Assembly: GCA_026225945.1 (NCBI GenBank)
Contig: JAMJFZ010000818.1
Coordinates: forward strand, 2,266,001-2,330,000
Length of the DNA: 64,000 nt
Source of the DNA: Cricetomys ansorgei
Taxonomy: Eukaryota; Chordata; Mammalia; Rodentia; Nesomyidae
Reading direction: 5' to 3'
The notes under the pieces were generated by a model. It was not told the origin of the DNA. It made no database searches and saw only the letters and a list, made by a program, of their open reading frames with translations. The position numbers and the translations under genes were made by a program. Each line of letters starts with the position of its first letter. Within the stretch, counting starts at the first letter, position 1. Shown piece by piece: positions 35,661 through 46,985 of the stretch.

Positions 35661-35790
35661 AAAAGATGTATTTATTGTGTGTCTGCGTGCCGGTGTAGGT
35701 GTATGCCAGTAGCATTCTGGACCCTCTGGACTTGATTTGAGGCCTGTGGAGAGAGGGAAACCTTGAACTGGGGCCCTGCCCTGCCTGTTC
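35661..35790 (-). repeat. B3-like SINE remnant
   Basis: 'aagatgtatttattgtgtgt' followed by 'gccggtgtaggtgtatgcca' resembles the tail and body of a minus-strand B2/B3. The head is missing. Confidence 0.4.
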
Positions 35791-36241
35791 AGTCACCTCC
35801 CTGAGCATCAGTTCCCGCATGTGGAGAGTAGACCGACCATACCTATCTACCTGGAAGGCTGAGGGCCTGCAAGCTCCGTGGAAGCTGAGAAGTCAGTAGA
35901 TGACAGGATGCTGGGGATCTGCTTTCACACACTTGCAGAGAACGGAGTGGAACCAGCAGGCGAGAGAGGGCAGGTGACGGAGATGATGACTGCAGTGTAG
36001 TTGTGGGCATGGGGCTGGCTCGCCTGGATTCTGGTGTGAGTTCTCCATATTGTACATGCACACATTTGTGTTTTCAGGTGAAGAGCTCTTTCCTCTGGAG
36101 TTGTGTGATATGCCAAGCCTTAGTGTCAGGCTGTGAACCTTTCCTAAGTGGGCCGTTTCTTCTCTCACCTTGCATTTGTTGGAGCCCTGGAGCTGTTCAT
36201 TCTTTTTCTTTCTAGCCTGCCTCTCTCTCTCTCTCATTTTT
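35791..36241. other. Intergenic, nothing recognised
   Basis: Single-copy-looking; ends in a short CT repeat just before a B1. Confidence 0.5.
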
Positions 36242-36380
36242 CAAGACAGGGTTTCTCTGTTGTAACTCTGGCTGTTGTGGAACTCACTCTGTAGACCAGG
36301 CTGACCTCGAACTCACAGAGCTCCACCTGCCTCTGCCTCCCGAATGCTGGGATTAAAGGTGTGTACTACCACCTCCCTGC
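36242..36380 (-). repeat. B1 SINE
   Basis: CAAGACAGGGTTTCTCTGTT, 'gtaactctggctgttgtgga', 'ccaggctgacctcgaactca' and 'atgctgggattaaaggtgtg'. It has the same local B1 variant as 17124. Confidence 0.92.
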
Positions 36381-37284
36381 TTAGTCTCTTTCTTTCTTCA
36401 CTCAAACCCTACCTCTCCCCCACACTTTACTTCCCCTTCCCTTCCCCCAACTCCTCCTACTCTCCTGACCTGTCATCTGCCCTTGGCTCACTCACTTTCC
36501 TATCGTCTTCCCTGGCTCTACCCTTTCATGAGGTCAGTGTCAACAGAGGGCTGGCCTTCACACAAGTCTCCTTCTCCTAGGTCAGACTCTTCAGGACCAC
36601 AAACAAGAATCCACTTTCTGGCCCATCTGGCAAGCCCAGGCTGTTGCCTGCCTCTCTGTCGCGCCCCCCTCCCCCAAATCGCTTGCTGTAGCAGCCTCTC
36701 ACCCAGTTTGCCAGGTACAGGGAAACATCCACAGGATGTCCTGGGAATCTGATTTCAGATGATAAGTGGTACGTAAGTACACGTCCTGTCTCACTTTCTG
36801 ATTATGCTTACATTAAAAAGTGCAGTCTAATTGGAACGGAAACCTAGCTCAGCCTCTCGCGTTATAGCTGGCACCTGCTCTGGGACTATTATTCACACAT
36901 TTATTAATCCTTTATGTGAGTGCCTTCCCTGTGTGGGGGGCTTGCTGGCTGGGACTCAAACTGCTTAGTTGTCACTGACAGAGACCTCTCCATACTGCCT
37001 CAGAAGTCAGGACCAGCCAGTGGGGCGCACAGCCTACTGAGCCAAGCAGTGTATCAGAAGCACACGGGGGGCCCGGAATGTGGGTGCTCTAGGGGAGATA
37101 GGCTGGACGCGGTGACAATACTCACTGCCGTGCATCTTCTGCAGCCACGGCCCAGGCTGCCCGTATTTAAAGGACGCATCGTTAGGCCGCTGTGAGGGTG
37201 GAAACGGTTTGCAAGCGATAAAGCAGTTTTTATAGATGGATGTCTGGAAACCTGCGGGCACACACGTCAAAATGACTCTCTGGT
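36381..37284. other. Intergenic, nothing firmly recognised
   Basis: A CT-rich stretch runs from 36381 to about 36480. The part at 36780-36920 is AT-richer and may hold an ancient MIR or other core fragment ('cacatttattaatcctttat'). Confidence 0.4.
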
Positions 37285-37452
37285 GGGCTGGCGAGGCGGC
37301 TCAGTGCATAAAAAGCCAGGCTTGATGGCCCGAGTGCCATCCCTGAGACCCACGCAGGGAGGGGACAGAACAGACCCCTGCGAGCTGTCTTCTGACCTTC
37401 AATGTGTGCTGGGGCGTGCAGCCACCCACCTGAAATAAATAATAATAAAGTG
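37285..37452 (+). repeat. B2/B3-type SINE
   Basis: GGGCTGGCGAGGCGGCTCAG head, 'ctgcgagctgtcttctgacc' body and an A-rich tail 'aaataaataataataaag'. Confidence 0.85.
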
Positions 37453-38347
37453 ACAAGGTGGCTCTCTCCCCTGTTAGAATGTGGGCTCTCCTAAGGAAGT
37501 GCCACCAATGATGAGGGCTCAGTACATGACTGCCCCCCCGGGATGTGGCCACTGGCCCGCCCCCCTAATCCCCCCGAGCCCCAAGCCCCTGAGCTTTTTT
37601 TCCTCACCTCGGTCGTGGAGAAAATGTATTCCCATTCCTCCGCTTCCTTTCAGCTGCTATTTATCACCATTCCAGCTGTCTGCACTCTTGGTCTGCTCTC
37701 TCCTTCAACGGCACAGTGGCGCTGAGCACGCGACACAGGGCAGAGGCTGAGGACCTCACTGCTCTGGTCAAGGTCTCCAGATCCCTTCTGCCGATGGCCT
37801 TACACCGTGAAAGAGAGGTGAGAAGAGCTGGTCATCCTAACAGACCCACTCTCCAGGTTCCAATCCACGGATACATTGATTACAGCTGTGGATCAACCTT
37901 CTTTAAGGACAGAACCCAGGCACGTTCTTAAAGGCCCACCCGGCCCCCTCTCAGGATTTTGTAATGAAGGGGTGCGGAGTCCTACACGGCTCCAGGGATG
38001 GACCTGACTTGGGACAGTGAGGGAATAAACAAACAAACAAATAAACAAAACACCACACACACACACGAACTGGGTTCTCCGATAGAGAAATGCAGAAAAT
38101 GATGGTTCTCTGAGGGCCCTCAGCGTGCTTATTATACAGAGTTGAACAAGGAGGCAGGGTTATTGGATACAATAACACGGAGTCAGGCTTAGCTAATCTC
38201 GGTAGGAGCAGGCCCTGTAGGGGAGTGGTTTTCAGTCTATAAGCACAGGGGAGAAATCCATGGTGGACGCCCCCACCCCCCACCACCGCCCTCACCGCAT
38301 GCATGTCAGCATTCACATGGGGCTATGGGCCACGGTCTTAGCCTCAG
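37453..38347. other. Intergenic, nothing recognised
   Basis: A short (AAAC)n and (CA)n patch lies at 38028-38065. The piece at 37600-37690 is single copy with two CAGCTG E-boxes. Confidence 0.45.
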
Positions 38348-38470
38348 TCTGATTCCCGGGCCTACACGATGGAAGGAGAAAGCCTTCCTGGAGGTTGTCC
38401 TCTGACCTCCGCACGAGTGTCAGGGGACATGTTACTGCCCCCTCACCCCCACAATAATAAATGTAGTTGA
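38348..38470 (+). repeat. B2-type SINE 3' part
   Basis: 'gattcccgggcctacacgat', 'ggttgtcctctgacctccgc' and an 'acaataataaatg' tail match the 3' half of a B2/B3. Confidence 0.6.
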
Positions 38471-38805
38471 GTATTTTAACAAGAATTAGCAGTAGACATA
38501 ACAGCAACTGTGGCTTCGAAGAAAAACAAGGCAGACAGACAGGGAGCGAACCGCGAGACAAATACGAGAAAATACCGGAATGTTCTCACGGAGGCAGGAG
38601 ACACTGCGAGCTTGTGAGGGCTGATGGGCACCTAGTAGGCATTTTAGCAAGAATGGGAGAGGTAACTGGTCAGAGATGTTATGCAGAGGGATGTTTTTTG
38701 TATTTTTCTTTTTGTAACTAAAGGTATGAACTCAGGCCTGAGATGCACCCGTCCACCCTGAGTGGAAGATGTGACTGTGAACCCACGTGACAATAAGTCC
38801 ACGGG

Positions 38806-38822
38806 ACATGCACGTGCGCGTG

Positions 38823-38857
<35 letters not shown>
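38806..38857. repeat. Alternating purine-pyrimidine tract ending in (CA)n
   Basis: 52 bases of unbroken purine-pyrimidine alternation, with CATGCACGTGCGCG and GCACGCGCGCGC blocks leading into (CA)n. Such tracts can adopt left-handed Z-DNA. Confidence 0.92.
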
Positions 38858-38869
38858 CAGGCAAAATCT

Positions 38870-39370
38870 AAGAGTACGTGGGGATGGCTATATTATTATT
38901 GTTGTTGTTGTTGGGGGGTGAGACTTTAAGGCAAATGGTACTTTTAGAAATAAAGACGCGAACACCACACTGTTAAAAGATTCAATTGGCAAGGGAGCTC
39001 GAGTAATTTTAAACTTGTATGCACTTAACACATGCCCAAACCCACAATTACAGCTAGGATATTTTAACATGCCTCTCTCAGTAATTGAGAGCTGAAACAC
39101 ACAAAAAAAGTATCAAAGAAAGGGGAAAGACAGGGACAGGTAATTAACAGCCCAGATCTAATGGACAGGCCGAGAAGCCACCATTAGAGACGATGCAGCC
39201 TTCTCCGGACTGGGAAAATCGAATCACAGCCCTGAGGCTGCAGAGTCAGCCAGTTACCAAGGCACTGTTGAGGGCTGAAAAACAGAGGATTCTGGGAACA
39301 TGGCTCCCTGGCAGTTTGCCACCCCTGGACTCTCAGTCCTGAGTTCTTCACCTTTCCTGGAAGCTGGATG
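38870..39370. other. Single-copy AT-rich block, candidate regulatory element
   Basis: Repeat-free after a short (GTT)n patch. It contains GTAATTGAG and GGTAATTAACAG (TAATTA at 39141-39146), both homeodomain-type motifs. Proposed from composition only. Confidence 0.35.
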
Positions 39371-39596
39371 GACCTGGTATGAGTGAGCGTGGGCCAGGCC
39401 TCAGACTCTGCGGGAATCCATCAAACAGGCAAATGTCTCCTAGGTCCCAAGCAGCCAGTAGTGAACAGAGACACGGAGCGGGGCAAAGGTCATGCTTTGG
39501 ATCCTGGGAGCCTCCGGGGTTGTGGCCTGTTAATCTGCTTTGGGGACAGGCTGATGGGTGCCGGGCTGGTTAGTGAAGACTGACCCATGGAACCCA

Positions 39597-39705
39597 GCAC
39601 GTATATGCGCGCACGTGTGCATGCGCGTGTGTGCATGAGTGTGTACATGCGTGTGTGTGCCCACGTGTGTGCATGTGTGTGCGCGCGTGTGTGTGTGTCT
39701 GTGTA
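39597..39705. repeat. GT/GC-rich alternating tract
   Basis: Unbroken purine-pyrimidine alternation from 39597 to 39637, then GT-rich sequence with few breaks to about 39705. Confidence 0.9.
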
Positions 39706-40658
39706 TTTTGGTTCCTGGTTTCAAAGGGCTCTGTGCATCACCGTGTGGAAGGCAGGCGGGGTGGGTCCATCCTTGGTGGTAGGAGCTTGTGACTGATGGA
39801 GAATGGGGAAAAGTCCTCACATGGCTGTGGCCTGGTAAGCGAGGAGCTCAGACCGGAAACAGAGGTGGATAAAACCTTTAGGCCATCATGAGCTACTTCT
39901 TCCAATGAGGAGTCACATCCGCAAAGCTTCCTCACTGGGTGCCATCAACTGGGACCAAGCATTCAAATGCACGAGCCATGGGGTGTGGGGTCACAGTCGA
40001 ACTACAGCCCCTCCAGTTTCTCAGCCTGTATCCTGCCTCGGTCGTTCCAACCCTGGGGCCTTTGCACCCACACCCCAGCAGTCTATGAGTCTCGAAAGAG
40101 GGCCCCGCGGATGCTGCACAGAGTGGACTTTGTGCCCGCCTGCATCCTTAGGTGCAACCGCGCCACGCAGGAATCCGAGCGGAGCGCGTGTCCTTCCGCG
40201 CGTGGCCAGCAGGTGTCGCCACAGACCGGGCAGCGGCCGAGCTCTGGCCCAGCATCACCTGCACGGCTGGAGCCTGGGATGGTGATGAGAGGGCGGGGTT
40301 GAGGTTGCCCGGGTGAGGCTGGCAGAGCCAACCCGGGGCCCATTCCGTGGGCAAGGCCCTTTCCGCTCTGGAAGTCCTAAGGTCCCTGGGATGCGTCCCT
40401 GAGGACCCCAGGCAATAGGCAAGGCCATCCCCACCCTGCTACAGACAAGCAGGCAGCCCGCCTCCATAAGCAGAAGTGACTAGAGAGAACCAGAGAGGCA
40501 AGGTCATCTGCTCCAGCCCACACAGCACTCAGCAGGCAAGGGGCAGGAGTTGGTATCTAGAGAGAAAAAGCGACTTACCCAGGTCCACACTGCCTGTGTG
40601 TGGCCAAGCCGAGGCCAGAACACAGTCTAGGTTTGTATTACTATTTGTTCAATTTATT
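39706..40658. other. Intergenic, possible MIR remnant
   Basis: Otherwise unremarkable. 'gcgacttacccaggtccaca' near 40568 resembles the MIR core but is too short to be sure. Moderately GC-rich at 40080-40340. Confidence 0.4.
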
Positions 40659-40790
40659 TTTGAGATAACATCTCACTGTATCTTCCTGGCTAGCCTGGAA
40701 CTTACTATGTAACTAACTCAGTCGGCCTCAAAGCTCTGTCGATTCTCCTGCCTCTGTTCCCTTAGTGGTAGGCTGACAGACAGGCACAGA
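40659..40790 (-). repeat. Diverged B1-related SINE
   Basis: 'tgagataacatctcactgta', 'ctggctagcctggaacttac' and 'gattctcctgcctctgttcc'; minus-strand, old. Confidence 0.65.
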
Positions 40791-41499
40791 GCCGCTATTC
40801 TGATTGCATTACTATTTTTGATTGGCAACTCACGACTGTATCCGTTTGTGGGGACAGGAACCCCTGATGGTGTTTCCTTACCAGCACCGGGGCCGCCTGT
40901 GGGCGGGACTTTATCCTTCTCGCACGCAGTCCATCACTGTCCTCTGTGGAATCTGTAAACCCAGGCTGTCTGTAACTAGGGTGGGCACTTAGTCCTGTTT
41001 CCGGAGAACAGACCCGCCCCCACTCCCCCCTCCATCCTCACCCCCACCCCCGCCCCCAGCAAGCAGCCTCCACTCAGATCTGGACTCTCTTGACTTTCCC
41101 ATCGTCGCCCCCCCCTCAACTCTTCCCCAGTGTGCTGTGCTGGCACGGGTCTCTGAGCACCCAAGAGACACCTATTAGGGCTCACCTCCTGTGGCCTTCC
41201 ATCTTTGGGGTGCTCACCAACTAATGTATGCTGGACACCCCACGCCTCCTAAGGCCTCTTGGCCTCTTTTCAATACTGGTGTGTGTGTGTGTGAAAATGT
41301 ACTCATCTGCAAAAACGCATCTGTACATTGCATAGGGATGCAGGGTTGACAGCGGGCTCATGTGGGACATGGGACAGAACCCCTCCGTGTTGCACCGCCC
41401 CGTGACACTGTGATATCCTAGTGTTTGAATGTATTGTCTGTAACTTTTGCACAATGACAAAATTGGCTCCATAATTCGTTTCTAATTCAGACATATTAT
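40791..41499. other. Intergenic, C-rich patch
   Basis: A C-rich stretch at 41010-41060 and a short (TG)n at about 41280. No gene or named repeat seen. Confidence 0.5.
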
Positions 41500-41650
41500 T
41501 TATTTATTTAGAATTGTTATATGTGTTTTACGTGTGGAAGTGCTCCTCTGCTTGAGTGTATACGTCTGGATATCACATGTCCTCTGCTGCCCTGGGGAGT
41601 CAAAGAAGGGTGTCAGATCCCCTGGAACTGGAGTTACAGAGGGTGCTGAT
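41500..41650 (-). repeat. B3-type SINE, truncated
   Basis: 'atttatttatttagaattgt' tail, then 'gtgtcagatcccctggaact' and 'ggagttacagagggtgctga'. The tRNA-like head is absent. Confidence 0.6.
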
Positions 41651-42896
41651 CACAGATCGAAGGAAGTGGCCAAGGTCCTGTGATGCTCTCAGCATCTGGA
41701 AGGTTCTGCCCCAGTGAGCCCAGGTTCCACAGACTTTTCCAGAAGGAAAACTGCTCACCTGTGACCCAGCTGCTTTTGGAATAGACCTGGCCTCGCTCTA
41801 TTTGCTTATGAAAAAAACAAAAAACAAAACCCAGAGGCCCATTGGGCAGAAGAGCTGGTCACAAGCCTGACTCCCTCCAGCCCCTTTGGCTTCAGTGCTG
41901 GGCAGCTTCACCCCTCAGGCATGGGTGTGGGGGCAAATGAGATCTCTCGGGGTACAGCTAAAAGTCACCAGGCCTGACACCTGTGAGGGTCCACTCCCGT
42001 GGTATACATACCGCTGCCTCCCATGGTCACCTGGTATTTCCCACCCATGGCAGCTGCTGGCACTTCACCACCCACCTACGAATCCCTCGACTGTTCGGCC
42101 CTACCCCTGGCTGTGCCCCACATCGTCGGCTTCCACGGGGACGGATGACCACGCGCTATCACGTAGCCGTGGCTGGAGCTGGGATGACCACTAGCCGTTG
42201 TGGTTAGGGTCCTCCGCATCTGTGGGCTCTGTGTCTGTGGGCACTACCAACTCTGGATTGGAGATACTCAGCAATGGAAAAAACCACGTCTACACTGGAC
42301 ACAGACCACGCTCCTCTCTGTTGCCGCAGTATGTTTAGGTCACGCAGAGGGAAAGACACGTTCGGGTTCTCCTCCGGTAATAAAGAACTTGGGTCCTCGC
42401 TATCTGCAGGGCCACCCTGGAGCCAGCCCCCGCGGACACCCTGGGGCGCTATGATGTTGCCTGTTGTCCCGTGGAGACTTGGCATCTGTGAGGTGAGTCC
42501 AGCCACCCTGGCTCTCTCTTGCCCTGGTCTTTGCAGATGGAGAGGGTTTCTCCCCAGCAATGGGTCTGGGTTGCCAGGGAGACCGGGCCAATGGTGGGGA
42601 TGTCTCTGCTCCTGCCCTATTCTCTAGCTGGACGCTTGTCCATCCTCTGGCTCATCTCCGTGCGAACTGTGAACACGGAAGAACTGAATTCAAGGCGCCT
42701 GGCAGGCCTGGCGTCAGCCCCAAGGTTGTGTCTCAGGCTCTGGTTTCCCTTAGCTGAGGTAACTCAGCAGAACCCCTCCTGAGTGAAAGTGGGAACTGAG
42801 AACCCACACGCGTGAGATCCTGCTGGGTGTATGCCAGGCGCCTCGAGATCGAGGGAATGTCAGGTGGTCATCCAGGCTTTTAAAGTGCCTGGTAAT
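41651..42896. other. Intergenic, nothing recognised
   Basis: About 1.2 kb of moderately GC-rich single-copy-looking DNA. Overlapping open frames of 80-120 codons on both strands have no recognisable family and are expected at this composition. Confidence 0.5.
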
Positions 42897-42986
42897 GTTT
42901 TCTCTGTTTTTTTCTTCTCTCCTCTCTTCCATTCACTTCTTTTTCTCTTCTTTCCCCTCTTCCTTCCTCTCCCCTCCTCTCTCTTA
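42897..42986. repeat. Pyrimidine-rich tract
   Basis: About 90 bases, almost all C and T, with TCTTC and CCTCT units. Confidence 0.85.
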
Positions 42987-43090
42987 GCCCAGGTTGGCCT
43001 CAAATTCTCTGTTTAACCAAGGCTGCATTTCAACTCCTGATCCTCCTGCCTCTACCTCCCAGCTTCTGGGGTTGCAGATCCACTGTGTTT
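42987..43090 (-). repeat. B1-related SINE remnant
   Basis: 'agcccaggttggcctcaaat', 'cctgatcctcctgcctctac' and 'cccagcttctggggttgcag' follow the minus-strand B1 pattern. The upstream end merges into the pyrimidine tract. Confidence 0.6.
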
Positions 43091-43315
43091 TGTGGGGTTT
43101 TTTTTTTCTTTTTTCTTTTGTAATAAAATAATTTGGGAAATATGCACTCACTGAAGCACACTGTTCTTACGAAAGACAGCAGGAGGGAGCCAGAAATGGC
43201 AGGTTTGGATCCCGAATTCTCCTGACCTCACCTAGAGAAGTCTACACAGGAACGGGCCAGTTCCCTGGTTCCCCTCCATTCACAGAAAAATATCAGGTTT
43301 TCACGTAACTATTTG

Positions 43316-43409
43316 TTTTGAGACAGAGTCTTGGTGTAGCCCAGGCTAGCCTCCAGCTCAGGACACTGTCCTGTGCCAGGATTGCTGGTTTGCACCACCT
43401 CACCTGGCC
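43316..43409 (-). repeat. B1-related SINE, internally deleted
   Basis: TTTGAGACAGAGTCTTGGTG, 'gcccaggctagcctccagct' and 'gcaccacctcacctggcc' in order. Confidence 0.7.
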
Positions 43410-43656
43410 AGACAATTGTGTATGTCACTGCCCACCAGACCCCCGGGTAAGGGCTTCAGTCACCTTGTAAAATACAAGTTTGGTTTCTGCTTCTGAAGAA
43501 AATGGAAAGTAGGGTGGTGCCTTTTGTCTCCCCACCCAGTCTCCCTGCCTCTTCCCTGTGGAAGGGGCCATCTTTGACCTTTTATTCTCCCCAGGGCTCC
43601 CCAGAGGAACAGAACTCACAAAAGGAGCATCTCTCAAAGAGACGGATGTACTAGAC

Positions 43657-43864
43657 CAGCGGTTCTCAACCTGTGGGTCGCGACCCCTTTGGGGGTTCAA
43701 TGGCCCTTTCACAGGGGTCGCCTAAGACCATCTGCGTATCAGATATTTACATTACGATTCACAACAGCAGCAAAATTACAGTTGTGAAGTAGCAACGAAA
43801 ATAATTTTATGGTTGGGGGGGGTCCCCGCACTGTGAGGAACTGGGTGCTATGAAAAGAGCAGTG
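43657..43864 (+). mobile_element. URR1-type hAT-Charlie DNA transposon
   Basis: Starts CAGCGGTTCTCAACCTGTGG then 'gtcgcgacccctttgggggt' and 'acaggggtcgcctaagacca'. It continues 'tatttacattacgattcaca' and 'gaagtagcaacgaaaataat'. This is the rodent URR1 non-autonomous element. The 3' end is diverged and the 8-bp target duplication is not clear. Confidence 0.88.
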
Positions 43865-44816
43865 AGCACAACGGAAGCATCTCAGAAGTATCTCCTCACA
43901 GCTTGGGGAAAATGGTTTCAGTAGAGAAATTGAAGGAGTTGAGAAAATGTCCGGAAGTTGAACTAAAATAGCTGTAGCAACAAGAACAGAAGAACATTAA
44001 ATCGTGAATCCAGCCAGCCCAGCACCCAGCAAGTTCTAGCAAGAAAAAGAGAAAAACATGAACTCTTACAGGTGCCCAACAATACTACAAGGAAACAAAG
44101 AAACATTGCCAGTCCAGGGTGACACGGGGAGGAATGAAGACTCAAGACCAGACACAGTCTGAAATTTCAAGTCTCTTCTGACGCATTTCCTGGGGGTCGG
44201 CTTGAACGAGCCGGTTCCAGGTGGTTCTGCTGTTCGATCGAGCTGGTCCAAGCTGCACCAGGCACACAGGTGTGCCTCAGTGGGCCCAGCCATCGCCTTC
44301 TATTTCCTAAACCTCGAAGCTTTCTCCTTTCTTCTAGGACCTTGCTTAGTAGGACATCAAGGTGGTAGGAGAGGCCCTCACTTAGTGGGACATCGAGGCG
44401 GCAGGAGCCCGAGGCAGAGGACAGCTGTTCACATCAAGGCGGGATGGGAAGCAGATCGTCATGCGGCAGTAGACCCAAAGGAGACCCCCGCACACCCCAC
44501 TGTCCGCACCCTATTTCTTCTAGCCAGGCCCCGTCTTTCAAAGGTTCCAGAACCTTTGAAACAGTGTGACTCTCTGGAGACCAAATATCTAAAGCACAGA
44601 GTCTTTGCAGACATCTCACACTTAAACCACAACATTGCCCTTCCGGGGCCTTCCATGTCCCCGATACCCACCCAGCACCCCAACCCTCAGTTCTTAGTCT
44701 TTCTCTGCTCCTCTTCTGGCTTCTCTGGCAGTGCCCAAGTGTCTGTGTTGAATGTCAGTCACTCATGACTCAACTCCCTTCTCACTTCTGGAGAGGAGAG
44801 GCCTTTCCTGAGTTTC
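43865..44816. other. Intergenic, nothing recognised
   Basis: Includes a local near-repeat at about 44335-44410, where 'tagtaggacatcaaggtggt' resembles 'tagtgggacatcgaggcggc' downstream. The 188-codon open frame at 44202-44768 is not credible as a gene. Confidence 0.5.
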
Positions 44817-45216
44817 TGAGCTGGCTGGTTTTATGTCAACTTGACACAAGCTAAAGTCACCTGAGAGGAGGGAGCCTCGGTTAAGAAAATGCCTTCATGA
44901 GATCGGGTTGTAGGCGAGCCTGTAGGGCATTTTCTTAATGAGGCATCAATGGGGGAGAGCCCAGCCCATTGTGGGTGGGGCCATCCCTGGGCTGGTGGTC
45001 CTGGGTTCTATAAGAGGTTGAGCAAGCCATGTAGAGCAAGCCAGTGAGCAGCACCCCTCCATGGCCTCTGCATCAGCTCCTGACTCCGAGTTCCTGCCCT
45101 GCTTGAGTTCCCTGGATGATGAACTGTGACGTGGAAGTGTGAGCCGAATAAACCCTTTCCTCCCCAACTTGCTTTTGGTCATGATGCTTCATCACAGCAA
45201 AGGTAAGTCTAAGACA
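44817..45216 (+). mobile_element. Solo MaLR-type LTR
   Basis: Begins TGAGCTGGCTGGTTTTATGT and ends in CTAAGACA, with AATAAA at 45147-45152 about 65 bases from the end: a TG...CA LTR with its own polyadenylation signal. Shared blocks with the 53-kb and 58-kb copies include 'cagcccattgtgggtggggc' and 'catggcctctgcatcagctc'. No target duplication is evident. ERVL-MaLR (ORR1/MT type) is the likely class. Confidence 0.75.
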
Positions 45217-46253
45217 GATGCCGACCAATCAAATGTCCCCAGTTTGGACCCCTAGTCTCACTCTGGCCAAACATTGACCAACACTGACCAACACTGACCT
45301 TTAACTAATTTAAAACTTCTGTTCACTCTCGCCATTCCACACACACCTGTAATGCACTTTAAGCATTTCCTCCCACTGTCCTCTTTTCCCTCCTTCTCCC
45401 TCCTGCTGAACCGCCCCTCCCTCACACGGAAGTCCCTCCCCTCTTGTCTCTTCTCCTCTGTGTCACATGCTGTCTGTGTTCTGCTTCTCTGCAGACAGAG
45501 CCGGGGTGGGGCCGCTGCTCAAGGGGGCATGTGAGGGGAACCCGGAGGAGCGGGGGAAAGGAAAGCTAAGCAAGAATATGATCTTCAGAGGAAACAGATC
45601 CACGGAACAGGATCCAGAGTCTGGAAATAGCCTCACCCGGGTGCAGTCAACAACCTGGAGTCCTCTGCGGGAAGGGAGTCTTTCTCGGCCCACGGCACCC
45701 AGTGACCCAGTGTCTGAACACGCAGCCCCTCTACCTCGTCTTATAGGAAAAAGCCCAAGTGGAACCTCAAGCCTACGTGTGAGATCCACGCCGTGAAACT
45801 TGTAGAAGAAAGTCCTGGAGGGTATGGTGGTAACCTCGATGGTGAGCAAGAGCTTAGATTTTGAGAACAGATAAAATATTTCTTAGAAAACTGCAATCAC
45901 CGTAGTTTATACAGGTGCTCATCTGCATGTATACAGTGTAGTTTGATCCTATCCATCCCCACCCGCAACCCCAACACCTCCCACCTCTCCCCCTCCCCCT
46001 CCCCAAGTTCATTTTCTTGTCTTACAACCCACTGAATCCAATCAGTGCTGTCCCTATGTGCCTGGGTGTGGGGCCACCAGCAAGGACAATCTACCAGGGG
46101 GCCACTTCTCTTTTCCCGAGAAGCCAGAACTCCTTAGCCAGGGGTGAGGCCTCATGAGCTTCCCCCGTCCCTGCTGGAATGCTCACTGGCTTGAGCTTAT
46201 GCAGGTCTTGTGCCGAGACCCACAGCTGCTGTGAGTTCACCAGTGCAGCGGTC
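45217..46253. other. Intergenic, nothing recognised
   Basis: Starts with a small 'ccaacactga' repeat (45275-45298) and has C-rich patches near 45960-46005. No gene seen. Confidence 0.5.
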
Positions 46254-46340
46254 CGGTCACATCCAGAATATACGGTCACGTCCAGAATATAGCGTTTCAC
46301 AGGGATATCCTCCACGTCCAGAATATAGCATTTCACAGCA
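46254..46340. repeat. Short interspersed motif repeat (three copies)
   Basis: 'cac(a/g)tccagaatata' occurs at about 46258, 46278 and 46313, the last two extended by 'gc(g/a)tttcacag'. Partial tandem duplication with uneven spacing. Confidence 0.75.
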
Positions 46341-46741
46341 TGCCATTCCAACCTCTGGCCACTCTTCCACAATGCTGAGCCCTGTGGGGAGGGCTTGTGG
46401 AACACCTGAGAACTCCACATTTACTGGATCTCAGAACTCTGACCAGGTGTGGGTCTCTGCATTAATCACCATCCTCTGCAAAAAGAAGTTTCTTTGGTGA
46501 GGGTTGAACGTGTTTAGCAGGCAGCTTGATACTGTGCCCACTTAACAAAATAATAGTCATAGCCCCCGCCCCCTGCCCGGGACGCATGTGCTGATTTGAA
46601 TAAGAATATCCCGGGTCCTGGCTCAGTCCCCAGTTGGTCACACTGTTTTGGGGAGGCTTAGGATGAAAGCATGGGCCACGGATGAGAAATACTCTCATTG
46701 CCTATATGCCTTGAATTGTACCCACAACATATAAACTACGC

Positions 46742-46893
46742 CCGTAAGTCAATATTAAAAAATATCCCAATGAAACAGGCAAAGATTTGAAAAGACTACT
46801 TCAGAAGAAAGGGCCGCCAGTGACTTGTAGGTTCACGGAAAGACGATCACCCTCCATAGCCACAGGGAAATACAAATTAAAGCCAGAATGAGG
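46742..46893 (+). mobile_element. L1 ORF2 3'-region fragment
   Basis: 'ccgtaagtcaatattaaaaa', 'atatcccaatgaaacaggca', 'aagatttgaaaagactactt' and 'agggaaatacaaattaaagc' are in the order found near the end of L1 ORF2. Reading frame is broken; short old fragment. Confidence 0.75.
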
Positions 46894-46899
46894 GTTGGG

Positions 46900-46985
46900 G
46901 AGGGGAGGAGATGGATCCATGGGTGGAGTGTTTGCTGTGTGAGCAGGAGGACCTGAGTCTGAGCCCTGAGACCCGCGTGGCGGAA
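46900..46985 (+). repeat. B2/B4-type SINE fragment
   Basis: 'ggaggagatggatccatggg' followed by 'tttgctgtgtgagcaggagg' and 'acctgagtctgagccctgag' matches the tRNA-related head. Confidence 0.6.

Noticed and set aside
40540..40630. Possible MIR
   Set aside because: Only one short core-like phrase matches; not enough to call.
44202..44768. 188-codon open frame
   Set aside because: Contains a local duplicated phrase and no domain; antisense frames are equally open.
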